Shown here: one piece after another, positions 1-7,914 of the stretch
Layout: each line of letters begins with the position of its first letter
Numbering within the stretch: position 1 is the first letter of the stretch
Source of the DNA: an uncultured Bacteroidia bacterium
GTDB taxonomy: Bacteria > Bacteroidota > Bacteroidia > Bacteroidales > Prolixibacteraceae
Direction of reading: 5' to 3'
NCBI GenBank assembly: GCA_903905505.1
Contig: CAIVGL010000011.1
Span: 62,001-126,000 of the forward strand
Length of the DNA: 64,000 nt
Translations under genes and position numbers: made by a program
The notes under the pieces: generated by a model
Seen by the model: the letters and a program-made list of their open reading frames with translations, nothing else
Told to the model about the DNA's origin: nothing
The model's database searches: none

Positions 1-15
1 ATATGTCGGGCATTA

Positions 16-1014
16 TTATTTTTTATAGAAAACATGACCTGTAAGTAACAGACCAATAAAGACAAAAACCGCAAATAAAAGACTACTTGCGGCAAGCTGC
101 ATGCCTCCTGAAATAATATGTCCACTGGTGCAACCACCTGCCAGACGAGCTCCAAAAATAAGAATAAAACCTCCAATCAAAGCCCAAATAATTCGTTTGG
201 CTTTACTATCCCCTTTGTATTTAGACCAATTGTCAGCGATAAGACTAATTTTAAAATCTTTACGTAAGAGTGAAATTACAATCCCTGAGATAAATGACCC
301 AGCAAGAAAAATGACTTCCCAGTTACCTGACTTAACACTTTTTGTGAAGTATTCGTTTTGCGTGTTTCCTGCAATTAAATTAGCTAGATATGGGTAAGCT
401 GTCGATGCTCCCAGTTGCCGGTCCATGCCAGAGGTTAAGAAAAGTATCGCATTTAGTAGCGCTAATCCAAGTCCAGCCCAAATCCAAGTCCGATCACTTA
501 CTTTTTCTAGCTTATGCACCCAGAATGAAATTCCAATAAATAGCGCTCCAAAGGCGAAAATCAGAAGGTAGAACAATGGAGAATTTCCACTTGTCAATGA
601 ACTTAAAGAAATTATTCCTAGGTCTGGGCCTGTTAGGCTGCTGATGCTCGGAAGAATAGCTGTATAGAATAAACCGCCTAATAAGCCACCGATTAGTCCT
701 ATTCCTGCATCAATTGAACCTTCTCCGAGCGATACGATCATGGTGCCAGGGCAATAACCAAGTATGGCCATTCCTGCACCAAAAATTAATCCGCCAAGTA
801 TAACACCCGTTAAAATTAGAGGTTTGACGTGGTATGATGCCAGGTTGAAGTTGATTTCTAGATTGATCAAAATAATTCCAACGCCTATAGCAAAGGCAAT
901 AGCTTTAGCAACCTTGTAGTTTTCGAGTGTGGCCATACCACTAATGGTATCAAACTTATTCAGTTTAGCGCTTTGAAGTAGGGCACCAAAAATAAAGCCA
1001 TAGAGTAGTATCAT
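16..1014 (-). CDS. YeeE/YedE-family sulfur (thiosulfate-type) transporter
   Basis: 332-residue, highly hydrophobic integral membrane protein of the YeeE/YedE (DUF395, TsuA-like) family, which takes up thiosulfate or related sulfur compounds across the inner membrane. The two internal repeats each carry a glycine-rich cysteine motif: YCPGT (Cys88) and GGCTSGH (Cys295). These match the family's sulfur-relay cysteines. I find no third cysteine in the middle of the protein, which characterised thiosulfate importers have, so the substrate may differ. About nine membrane segments are visible. The start is an ATG at the right end. It is divergent from the acyl-CoA dehydrogenase gene. The family is clear; the substrate is inferred. 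Confidence 0.85.
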   Translation of the reverse strand: MILLYGFIFGALLQSAKLNKFDTISGMATLENYKVAKAIAFAIGVGIILINLEINFNLASYHVKPLILTGVILGGLIFGAGMAILGYCPGTMIVSLGEGSIDAGIGLIGGLLGGLFYTAILPSISSLTGPDLGIISLSSLTSGNSPLFYLLIFAFGALFIGISFWVHKLEKVSDRTWIWAGLGLALLNAILFLTSGMDRQLGASTAYPYLANLIAGNTQNEYFTKSVKSGNWEVIFLAGSFISGIVISLLRKDFKISLIADNWSKYKGDSKAKRIIWALIGGFILIFGARLAGGCTSGHIISGGMQLAASSLLFAVFVFIGLLLTGHVFYKK

Positions 1015-1188
1015 ATTCGTCTAGAGTAAGGTTGGTTATCTGATTGATTTCCGACAAATATAGCGAAATAAGAGTCTATTTATTAAGAATAATTGCTGTT
1101 TGGATGCAAAAGTTTAGTTGAAGTATTCGATTTTTTAATTTTTAAAGCCATCTTTGTAACATTATTTCACACAAATTTACATCTGAAT

Positions 1189-2718
1189 ATGTCGCAACAA
1201 CAATCCAGAGAAAGCCAAGTTACTAATTATCAAATTGATGACAGTGGTTTTAGACAGCGTTTAGAAGATTTTAAAGCTTCGATGAATCGCGCTTTTCATC
1301 AAATTGATAATATTGATGAGTTTTGTACCACACGTGGCTTACCGCCAGCGGTTTTGGCTGAGTTAATGTCAACCAATCCAATGGCTTTGTGTATCCCAAC
1401 TCAATATGGTGGATTAAATGGAGATGTAAAACACAATATTGCTGTAGTTTCTGCTGCTTCATACGAATCACTTGCCTTATCCTTAACTTTAGGGATCAAC
1501 AATGCACTGTTTATTCAACCATTTGCGAAATATGGTCAGGAAGCGGCAAAAGTTGAGGTTTTCAAGCGATTTTTGAATAATCAAGCTATGGGTGGTTTGA
1601 TGATCACTGAGCCAGACTTTGGTAGTGATGCCTTGAATATGACCACTTCATGCACGGAGAAAGATGGTTCTTATCATCTTAAAGGGAAGAAACATTGGGC
1701 TGGACTTACTGGTATGGCTGATTTTTGGATTCTTACCTCCAGACGTACCAGCGAATCAGGTAGTCTAATGCGTGATATTGAGATGTTTGTTTGCGATGTG
1801 CATGCAAAAAATCAAAATATTGTCGTTGAGGAGTATTTCGAAAATTTAGGCTTATATCAAATTCCATATGGCCGCAATCATATCGATGTGATCATTCCTG
1901 AGGATAGAAAGCTTATTCCAAAAACAAATGGTATTCAGATGATGCTTGATCTGTTGCACCGCAGTAGATTCCAGTTTCCTGGTATGGCATTAGGATTTGT
2001 AAAACGAATTCTTGATGAAGCGATTACACATGCTAAATCACGGTTGATTACCAATAAACATTTATTCGAATACGATCAAGTTCAACATCGTTTATCTCGC
2101 TTACAAGCTAATTTCACTATCTGTTCAGCTTTCTGTTTAAGATCGGGTGAGATAGGTGGTGTGGAGCACGATTTGTCGCCACTTGGTCTTGAAGCTAATA
2201 TCACCAAGAGTGTAACTTCTGATTTAATGCAAGAATCGGCACAGTCGTTATTGCAATTGGTTGGTGCTAAGGGATATAAATTAAATCACATTGCTGGTAA
2301 ATCGGTTGTAGATAGTCGTCCATTCCAGATATTTGAAGGTTCGAATGACATTCTTTACAACCAGATTGCTGAATCAGTGCTTAAGCTGATGAAAACTGCG
2401 AAGGAGAAAAGCTTCTATACATTCTTAAAAGGATATGCCGGTAGGGCTGCTGATAGAGTTCAAGAACTAGTAAGTTTCGATATTGAAGCTCCATTTGCTC
2501 AACGCAAACTAGTTGAATTTGGACAAGTAATGAGTCGGATTGTATCGCTTGATATGGTTCTTTACTTGGAAGAAAAAGGGTTTAGAAAGGATCTAGTGGA
2601 CAACGCTTTGCTTGTCTTAAAACAAGAGATCTCAACAATGATGAATACCTTCCACTACGCAAATACTGCCGTTGTGGTTGCGGATTATGAGGAGAAGAGC
2701 TTCTGGCTTGACTTCTAA
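1189..2718 (+). CDS. acyl-CoA dehydrogenase family protein
   Basis: FAD-dependent acyl-CoA dehydrogenase, which would oxidise an acyl-CoA thioester to the enoyl-CoA in the cytoplasm. Visible family features are the flavin-contact motif ITEPDFGSDA, a KHWAGLTGMADFW segment typical of the middle beta domain, and a C-terminal helical domain with IFEGSNDILYNQ, which resembles the family's C-terminal signature. I chose the ATG at 1189 (protein begins MSQQQSRES, 510 residues). The frame is open back to a TTG at 1093, but those 32 extra residues are hydrophobic and unlike the family. Substrate chain length cannot be told. No fatty-acid partner genes (electron transfer flavoprotein, thiolase) lie next to it. 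Confidence 0.85.
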   Translation: MSQQQSRESQVTNYQIDDSGFRQRLEDFKASMNRAFHQIDNIDEFCTTRGLPPAVLAELMSTNPMALCIPTQYGGLNGDVKHNIAVVSAASYESLALSLTLGINNALFIQPFAKYGQEAAKVEVFKRFLNNQAMGGLMITEPDFGSDALNMTTSCTEKDGSYHLKGKKHWAGLTGMADFWILTSRRTSESGSLMRDIEMFVCDVHAKNQNIVVEEYFENLGLYQIPYGRNHIDVIIPEDRKLIPKTNGIQMMLDLLHRSRFQFPGMALGFVKRILDEAITHAKSRLITNKHLFEYDQVQHRLSRLQANFTICSAFCLRSGEIGGVEHDLSPLGLEANITKSVTSDLMQESAQSLLQLVGAKGYKLNHIAGKSVVDSRPFQIFEGSNDILYNQIAESVLKLMKTAKEKSFYTFLKGYAGRAADRVQELVSFDIEAPFAQRKLVEFGQVMSRIVSLDMVLYLEEKGFRKDLVDNALLVLKQEISTMMNTFHYANTAVVVADYEEKSFWLDF

Positions 2719-2743
2719 ATCTTTGAAGGATTCCTAATTTCTC

Positions 2744-2927
2744 TTCTAATGTGACCTATGTGCCTAATGTGTTGAAAAGAAAAAAAATAAACACAATAGG
2801 ACACAGTAGGAAAAACACAGTAGACACAATAGGGTTTCTAATGTGATCTATGTGCCTAATGTGGTGAAAAGAAAAAAATGTAACACAATAGAGCACAATA
2901 GGGTAGCACAATAGACACAGTAGGTTT
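2744..2927. repeat. two-copy ~92 bp tandem repeat built of CCTAnTGTG words
   Basis: Two imperfect copies, 2744-2835 and 2836-2927, with a period of 91-92 bp. Each copy begins TTCTAATGTGA, continues with CTATGTGCCTAATGTG, has an AAAAGAAAAAAA spacer, and ends with several ACACAATAGG or ACACAGTAGG words. These words are the reverse complement of the opening CCTAnTGTG words, so each copy can also fold back on itself. It contains no coding sequence and is not a CRISPR, because spacers and repeats are not distinct. Confidence 0.8.
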
Positions 2928-2974
2928 TAAGGTGCCTTATTGAGTTATTGGTTATATTACTTAACTAAGATAAT

Positions 2975-3020
2975 TTAAAAGCTTAAAGCTAGTTTTCTGA
3001 AACTGGTTTTAAGCTTTTTT
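2975..3020. terminator. bidirectional hairpin terminator candidate
   Basis: Inverted repeat with outer arms AAAAGCTTAAA and TTTAAGCTTTT, inner arms AGTTT and AAACT, and a short loop, followed by a T run. The A-rich left arm and T-rich right arm let it work in either direction. It lies about 260 bp past the acyl-CoA dehydrogenase stop and 108 bp before the sulfatase start. Confidence 0.6.
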
Positions 3021-3127
3021 AGTTTTGGTAATTATTTTATTTAGATTTGATTTCTCATCTAAATTCAACATATTCATTTGATGATTTTGAAATTAAGTTT
3101 TACCTACCTTTTTAATCGGCATATACG

Positions 3128-4882
3128 ATGAATAAACTTAAACTTTTAGGGGTCGCGGCCTTCTCTTTTTTTAGTGTTAATCTAATTTTTGCTCAGATTT
3201 TAAAACAGCCCAATGTTCTTGTTATTCTAACTGATGATCAGGGTTATGGCGATTTGGGTATCAATGGGAATATCCATGTTAAGACCCCAGTTTTAGATCG
3301 TTTTGCAAAGGAGAGCGTCCGTTTTACTAATTTTTACGTCTCGCCCGTTTGCGCTCCAACTCGCTCAAGCTTGCTTACTGGGCGCTATTCGTTGAGGACA
3401 GGAATTCGAGATACATACGAAGGTGGAGCCATTATGGCCTCGAGTGAAATTACCTTAGCTGAAATTCTTAAGCAAGCTAAATACACAACAGGTATTTTTG
3501 GAAAATGGCATCTAGGTGATAGCTATCCGAGTCGGCCTCAAGATCAGGGTTTTGATGAAACATTGATCCATTTAGCCGGAGGTATGGGTCAGCCAGGTGA
3601 TTTTACTAATTATTTTAAAAAGGATAGTAGCTATTTTAATCCGGTATTATGGCATAATGGTACTAGAGAGTTCTATCCAGGCTATTGCTCAGATATATTT
3701 GCTGCAAGAGCCATTAAATTTATTGAAAAAAATAGGGGTAATCCATTCTTTTGCTACCTCACATTTAATGCACCACATGCCCCATTGCAAGTTCCCGATA
3801 AATACTACCTAAAATACAAGAATATTGATCCCTCGGCGGGTTACTCAGGTGATCCTAGGCCTTTCTCTACGATGACGGAGAAAGAGAAGGAAATGGCACG
3901 TAGGGTATATGCGATGGTCGATAATATCGATGAGAACATTGGTTTGATTTTGCAAAAACTTGATGATTTAAAACTTGCTGAAAATACGATTGTGATTTTT
4001 ATGACCGATAATGGACCTCAGCAAACCCGTTATAATGCGGGTATGCATGGTTTAAAAGCAACTGTTTATAGAGGTGGTATAAGGGTTCCATTCTATTTAA
4101 GGTATCCTAGTCGGTTTACAGGAGATAAAAATGTGGAACTAAATGCTGCTCACATCGATCTGTTGCCTACTCTTGCTCATTTGTGTAACGCAAAAGTCCC
4201 AAAAGATAGAAAGATTGATGGTAAGGATTTGGTTCCAGCCATGGATGGTCAGCAGGTCGATTGGAAGAATAGAAGTTTATTTTTTTATTGGACTCGCCGC
4301 TATCCTGAACTTTATAACAATATAGCCTTGCAAATAGGTTCAGATAAGCTGGTGGGAAATACAGATTACAATGCAAATACAGATCAATTTGAATTGTTTG
4401 ACGTTAATAAGGATCCGTATGAGCTAGATAATCGGGTTAATAAGGATCCGGTTTTAGCTCAAAGAATTAGGGATGAATTAGAAAAGCAGACTATGGAGTT
4501 AGTCAATTCAGAAAATCTGCTTCATCAGCCTCGGATAGTTATTGGAAGTAAATTCGAAAATCCTACCTACCTAAATCGCAACGATGCAACTGGACGACCG
4601 GCTAGTAATTCCCAAGAAGATCAATATGGATTCTGGAAAGTTAGTCTACGGGAAGGTACCTATAACATCCGTTTTAAATTTTTACACCCACTGAAAGGCA
4701 ATGGGAAATTGTACCTTGAAACAGGCACTTTTATTCAACAGAAAGTAAATCAATTGCCAGATACAGATGTGATTGAGATGAAGAATGTTAAGTTTTCATC
4801 TATGGATTGCGATTTCATCCCTTATTATAGCATTGGCTCGCAACGGATATTCCCTTTTTGGGTTGAACTGTCTAAAAATTGA
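3128..4882 (+). CDS. secreted type I (S1) sulfatase
   Basis: 584-residue formylglycine-dependent sulfatase that would remove sulfate esters from a carbohydrate in the periplasm or outside the cell. A Sec signal peptide ends near FAQ (residue 23). The metal-binding pair in LTDDQGYGDLG (Asp36, Asp37) and the maturation motif Cys75-Ala-Pro-Thr-Arg79 (CxPxR) are intact; Cys75 would be converted to formylglycine by a maturase, which is not in this window. GKWHLGD and a MTDNGPQ metal/substrate loop are also present. The C-terminal ~130 residues form an extra beta-rich part. It is followed by a Tat-leader oxidoreductase on the same strand. The exact S1 subfamily and sulfated sugar are not assigned. 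Confidence 0.92.
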   Translation: MNKLKLLGVAAFSFFSVNLIFAQILKQPNVLVILTDDQGYGDLGINGNIHVKTPVLDRFAKESVRFTNFYVSPVCAPTRSSLLTGRYSLRTGIRDTYEGGAIMASSEITLAEILKQAKYTTGIFGKWHLGDSYPSRPQDQGFDETLIHLAGGMGQPGDFTNYFKKDSSYFNPVLWHNGTREFYPGYCSDIFAARAIKFIEKNRGNPFFCYLTFNAPHAPLQVPDKYYLKYKNIDPSAGYSGDPRPFSTMTEKEKEMARRVYAMVDNIDENIGLILQKLDDLKLAENTIVIFMTDNGPQQTRYNAGMHGLKATVYRGGIRVPFYLRYPSRFTGDKNVELNAAHIDLLPTLAHLCNAKVPKDRKIDGKDLVPAMDGQQVDWKNRSLFFYWTRRYPELYNNIALQIGSDKLVGNTDYNANTDQFELFDVNKDPYELDNRVNKDPVLAQRIRDELEKQTMELVNSENLLHQPRIVIGSKFENPTYLNRNDATGRPASNSQEDQYGFWKVSLREGTYNIRFKFLHPLKGNGKLYLETGTFIQQKVNQLPDTDVIEMKNVKFSSMDCDFIPYYSIGSQRIFPFWVELSKN

Positions 4883-4989
4883 TATGTTGTAAAACATCTC
4901 TAATTAGATAAAGAATTAATTATCTTCGTTGCGTTATCGTACACGGAAAAAATTTATACGCCTATTCATTAACAATTTAAAATAGTATC

Positions 4990-6339
4990 ATGTCAAACAG
5001 AAGAGAATTTATTCAGAAATCGGCAATTGGTGCTGCTGGTCTAACCATTGGTGGTGTGGGTATGAGCTCAAAGAGTTATGGACGAATAATTGGTGCAAAC
5101 GATCGAGTTCAGGTTGGAATTCTTGGTTTCTCTGGTCGTTTTGAGAGTGCTCTAGGTTTAGCATTTCAGAAATATTCGAAAGAGATGAACTTCGAATTTG
5201 TTGCTGTTTGTGACATTTGGAACAAGCGTCGCCAAGATGGCCTTGATTGGATTAAGAAAAACAATGATACTACTGCTGTTGGTGCTCGTAATACCGATGA
5301 GTTTTATAATTTAAAACTTGATGCAACGATCATCTCAACAGCTGATTTTCAACATGCTGTGCTTTGTGGAGAGTCGGTTACAGCAGGGATGCATGTTTAT
5401 TGTGAAAAACCATTTGCTGAAACGATGGATGATGCTATCTATGCAAAGAAAGCTGTTAAGGATAGTGGTAAAGTTGTTCAGATAGGGTCTCAGCGACGTT
5501 CTGGTCCAAACTATCAAGCAGCTCATGATTTTATTCAAGCGGGTAAGTTTGGTAAGATATGTGCGGTTGAAATGACATGGAATGTAAATCAGCCAGGTCG
5601 TTGGCGTCGTGCCAAAGAGGTCGCTTCGATCAAAGAGTCGGACACCGATTGGAAACGCTTTTTACTAAATCGTCCTTATGAGAAGTGGGATCCACGTAAA
5701 TATTTAGAGTTTAGGTTGTTTTGGCCATATTCGTCAGGTATTCCTGGTCAGTGGATGTCGCATCAGATCGATACTGTACATTGGTTCTCTCATTTGCCTC
5801 ATCCACGTTCTGTAGCTGCTAATGGAAGTATTTATGTATGGAAAGATGGACGTAGAAACTTTGATACCATGAGTGCGGTATTTGATTACGGCCCATTGGA
5901 TAATAAGGAAGAGGGTTTCCAAGTGATCTATTCATCTCGTCAAACCAATGAGGCTGGTGGTGTTAAAGAGTGGTATTTCTCCAATGGAGGAAAGCTGGAT
6001 TTAGATACCAACAAGGTTACCTCTGAAGGTGGATTAAAAGAGAAATATGCCAAGGATATGGGCTATAAAGAGAATATGCTTGCAGAGTTTTTACTTCCAC
6101 AAGAGAAAGTGGAAACGAACTCAAATACTGGTGCAGACAGTTTAACCAATGCGCATATGAAGAATTGGATGGACTGTGTCCGAGCCAATAATCCAAAGAC
6201 TAACGCTCCTGTTGAGGCTGGGTATAGTCATTCAATTGCTAATATTATGACAACCGCTGCTCTTCGTACAGGAGAGAAAGCTACGTTTAATGAGAAAACT
6301 CAGCAAGTTATGGCTGGTGGTAAAGTTTTTAAATATTAG
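4990..6339 (+). CDS. Tat-exported Gfo/Idh/MocA oxidoreductase
   Basis: 449-residue NAD(P)-dependent oxidoreductase. The first 30 residues are a twin-arginine leader (NRREFIQKSA followed by a hydrophobic stretch), implying export to the periplasm with its cofactor. A Rossmann fold starts near VQVGILGFSGR, and the family's conserved lysine sits in YCEKPFAE. The larger C-terminal alpha/beta domain includes a W/H-rich segment (QWMSHQIDTVHW). It is 107 bp after the sulfatase and probably co-transcribed with it. Exported members of this family oxidise sugars or glycosides, or act as glycosidases; which applies here is unknown. Confidence 0.88.
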   Translation: MSNRREFIQKSAIGAAGLTIGGVGMSSKSYGRIIGANDRVQVGILGFSGRFESALGLAFQKYSKEMNFEFVAVCDIWNKRRQDGLDWIKKNNDTTAVGARNTDEFYNLKLDATIISTADFQHAVLCGESVTAGMHVYCEKPFAETMDDAIYAKKAVKDSGKVVQIGSQRRSGPNYQAAHDFIQAGKFGKICAVEMTWNVNQPGRWRRAKEVASIKESDTDWKRFLLNRPYEKWDPRKYLEFRLFWPYSSGIPGQWMSHQIDTVHWFSHLPHPRSVAANGSIYVWKDGRRNFDTMSAVFDYGPLDNKEEGFQVIYSSRQTNEAGGVKEWYFSNGGKLDLDTNKVTSEGGLKEKYAKDMGYKENMLAEFLLPQEKVETNSNTGADSLTNAHMKNWMDCVRANNPKTNAPVEAGYSHSIANIMTTAALRTGEKATFNEKTQQVMAGGKVFKY

Positions 6340-6350
6340 TTGTATTTCGC

Positions 6351-6402
6351 ATTCAGGCATAAAAAAAAGACGCAGAACTGCGTCTTTTTTTTATGCCTGA
6401 AT
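6351..6402. terminator. 25-bp perfect palindromic bidirectional terminator
   Basis: A perfect inverted repeat: arms 6351-6375 and 6378-6402 with a 2-base loop (AA). The core GACGCAG/CTGCGTC is flanked by eight A on the left and eight T on the right, then by ATTCAGGCAT/ATGCCTGAAT. It sits between the convergent oxidoreductase and sulfatase genes, so it can terminate transcripts from both strands. Confidence 0.9.
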
Positions 6403-6411
6403 TTTTATGAC

Positions 6412-7854
6412 TTATTTCCGATAGTTAGGATTTTTAGTAATCTCTTGTGCCCCTACTTGTTTTTTCCAGTTATACAATAGTTCGGTCAGTCTTTGCGCTT
6501 CTAAAGGTTTTTCATTTACAAGATTATGGACTTCAGAGAGATCTTCGGCTAAATTATATAACTCGGTATGACCATCTTCAAGGAATTCTATTAATTTCCA
6601 TTTGCCTTCTCTAACCGCACTTACTGGTACCATCGTTGGATAATAGTGCGGATAATGCCAAAAAATCGGTCGGTTATTCAGAGTCGTATCAGCAGAATTA
6701 TTCAAACGGCTATTGAAGCTTTTGCCATCTATTATATTCGAGTTCTTAATGCCGCATCGTTCTAATAGAGTAGGAAAGAAGTCGATGGTACTAATCGGAG
6801 TATCGATGGTCTGTTTTCCTTTCGAATTAAAAGGATCAAATATGATTGTCGGAATTCTTATCCCACCCTCATATAATGACCCTTTTCCCGAACGTAGAGG
6901 GTCATTGTTTGTGACTACGCGTTCTTTATACTTCAGAATATATCCTCCATTATCAGAGATGAAAATGACAATGGTATTCTGGGCTATTCCTAAGTCATCC
7001 AGCTTTTGTAATAACTTTCCTACATTATCATCCACCGCTTTTACTTTTGCCGCATAGATCTCGTTTTGATGTTTTAGTTGAGGGGTTAATTTATTTTTAA
7101 AATAAGCGATGTCATCAGCCTTTGCTTCTATTGGGGTATGAACATCGTAATAACATAGATTTAAATAAAATGGATGATCACCTGCATCTTGTAAGATCTT
7201 AATGGCTTCCTCTGTAAGCCTATCTGTTTGGTATTTGCCAGTTTGATCTTTGAAATATTTCCCTGCTCCATCGGTTTCTAGGTTGTCTAAAGGTATGTTG
7301 TCGCGCCCAAGAAAAGGATAGAAAAATGATTTAGGTGATCCACTTTGGCTTGTTCCAACACTGATATCAAAACCTTGATTTTTCGGATAGTGTAGCAAAT
7401 CACCGATATGCCATTTGCCTACATGAGCGGTTAGGTATCCGTTTTCTTTTAATTTCTCAGCAATGGTAACCTCCTCTAATGGCAAATCTACAATCGTGAC
7501 TGGTGGTATAAAAGGATGTGATATTTGCTCTTGACGATCGGTGCCTGAAGCTGCTTCTCTCCAAATAGTATAATGCAGTCTAGCTGGATATTTACCTGTC
7601 ATCAAGGATACCCGTGTTGGAGAGCAGATGGGCGCTGCGGAATAGCTATTTGTAAATACCGCACTTTTACTCGCTAAACGATCTAAATTTGGCGTCTCGT
7701 GCAAGTCGGCTCCGTAGCATCCAAGATCTGACCACCCTAGATCATCGGTAACAATAAAGATAATATTTGGTTTCTTTTGATCTGATTTATTCCCATAGGT
7801 GATGTTTGATAGCAAGAGACTTCCTGCCAAAAGTGGTAAATAGATCCGCTTCAT
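6412..7854 (-). CDS. secreted type I (S1) sulfatase
   Basis: 480-residue sulfatase with a Sec leader ending about residue 21. Metal ligands lie in VTDDLGWSDLG (Asp37, Asp38), and the formylglycine site Cys77-Ser-Pro-Thr-Arg81 (CxPxR) is intact. A KYPARLHYTIW segment follows the active site, and HVGKWHIGD and ISDNGG supply further conserved residues. It is a different subtype from the sulfatase at 3.1 kb, with a shorter C-terminus and SPTR rather than APTR. It is the last gene of minus-strand run B, 60 bp after a GH78 rhamnosidase, which suggests that it desulfates a rhamnose-containing glycan. Substrate not proven. Confidence 0.93.
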   Translation of the reverse strand: MKRIYLPLLAGSLLLSNITYGNKSDQKKPNIIFIVTDDLGWSDLGCYGADLHETPNLDRLASKSAVFTNSYSAAPICSPTRVSLMTGKYPARLHYTIWREAASGTDRQEQISHPFIPPVTIVDLPLEEVTIAEKLKENGYLTAHVGKWHIGDLLHYPKNQGFDISVGTSQSGSPKSFFYPFLGRDNIPLDNLETDGAGKYFKDQTGKYQTDRLTEEAIKILQDAGDHPFYLNLCYYDVHTPIEAKADDIAYFKNKLTPQLKHQNEIYAAKVKAVDDNVGKLLQKLDDLGIAQNTIVIFISDNGGYILKYKERVVTNNDPLRSGKGSLYEGGIRIPTIIFDPFNSKGKQTIDTPISTIDFFPTLLERCGIKNSNIIDGKSFNSRLNNSADTTLNNRPIFWHYPHYYPTMVPVSAVREGKWKLIEFLEDGHTELYNLAEDLSEVHNLVNEKPLEAQRLTELLYNWKKQVGAQEITKNPNYRK

Positions 7855-7914
7855 TCTAGTTCTTTTTATCGTATAATTCTTTTAAATAGCCACGAGTCAT
7901 TAGAAATCCGTCGC

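Larger units (their letters stand above)
2719..3127. other. intergenic region with repeats and a terminator
   Basis: 409 bases without a credible gene. It holds a degenerate two-copy tandem repeat (2744-2927) and a palindromic terminator-like hairpin (2975-3020). An isolated match to the Bacteroidota -7 element TAnnTTTG lies at 3042-3049, but its upstream TTTG (3024-3027) is only 14 bp away, shorter than usual, so it is only a weak promoter candidate for the sulfatase. Confidence 0.6.

Noticed and set aside
101-397. 98-residue ORF on the plus strand
   Set aside because: Antisense to the YeeE/YedE transporter gene; composition is a mirror of a hydrophobic gene.
1093-1188. 32-residue extension of the acyl-CoA dehydrogenase from a TTG
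   Set aside because: Hydrophobic, phenylalanine-rich and unlike a cytoplasmic dehydrogenase N-terminus; ATG at 1189 fits better.
2744-2927. Possible CRISPR array
   Set aside because: Only two long degenerate units, no alternation of constant repeats with variable spacers, and no cas genes nearby.
6713-7057. 114-residue ORF on the plus strand
   Set aside because: Lies entirely antisense inside the sulfatase gene, whose motifs are intact.
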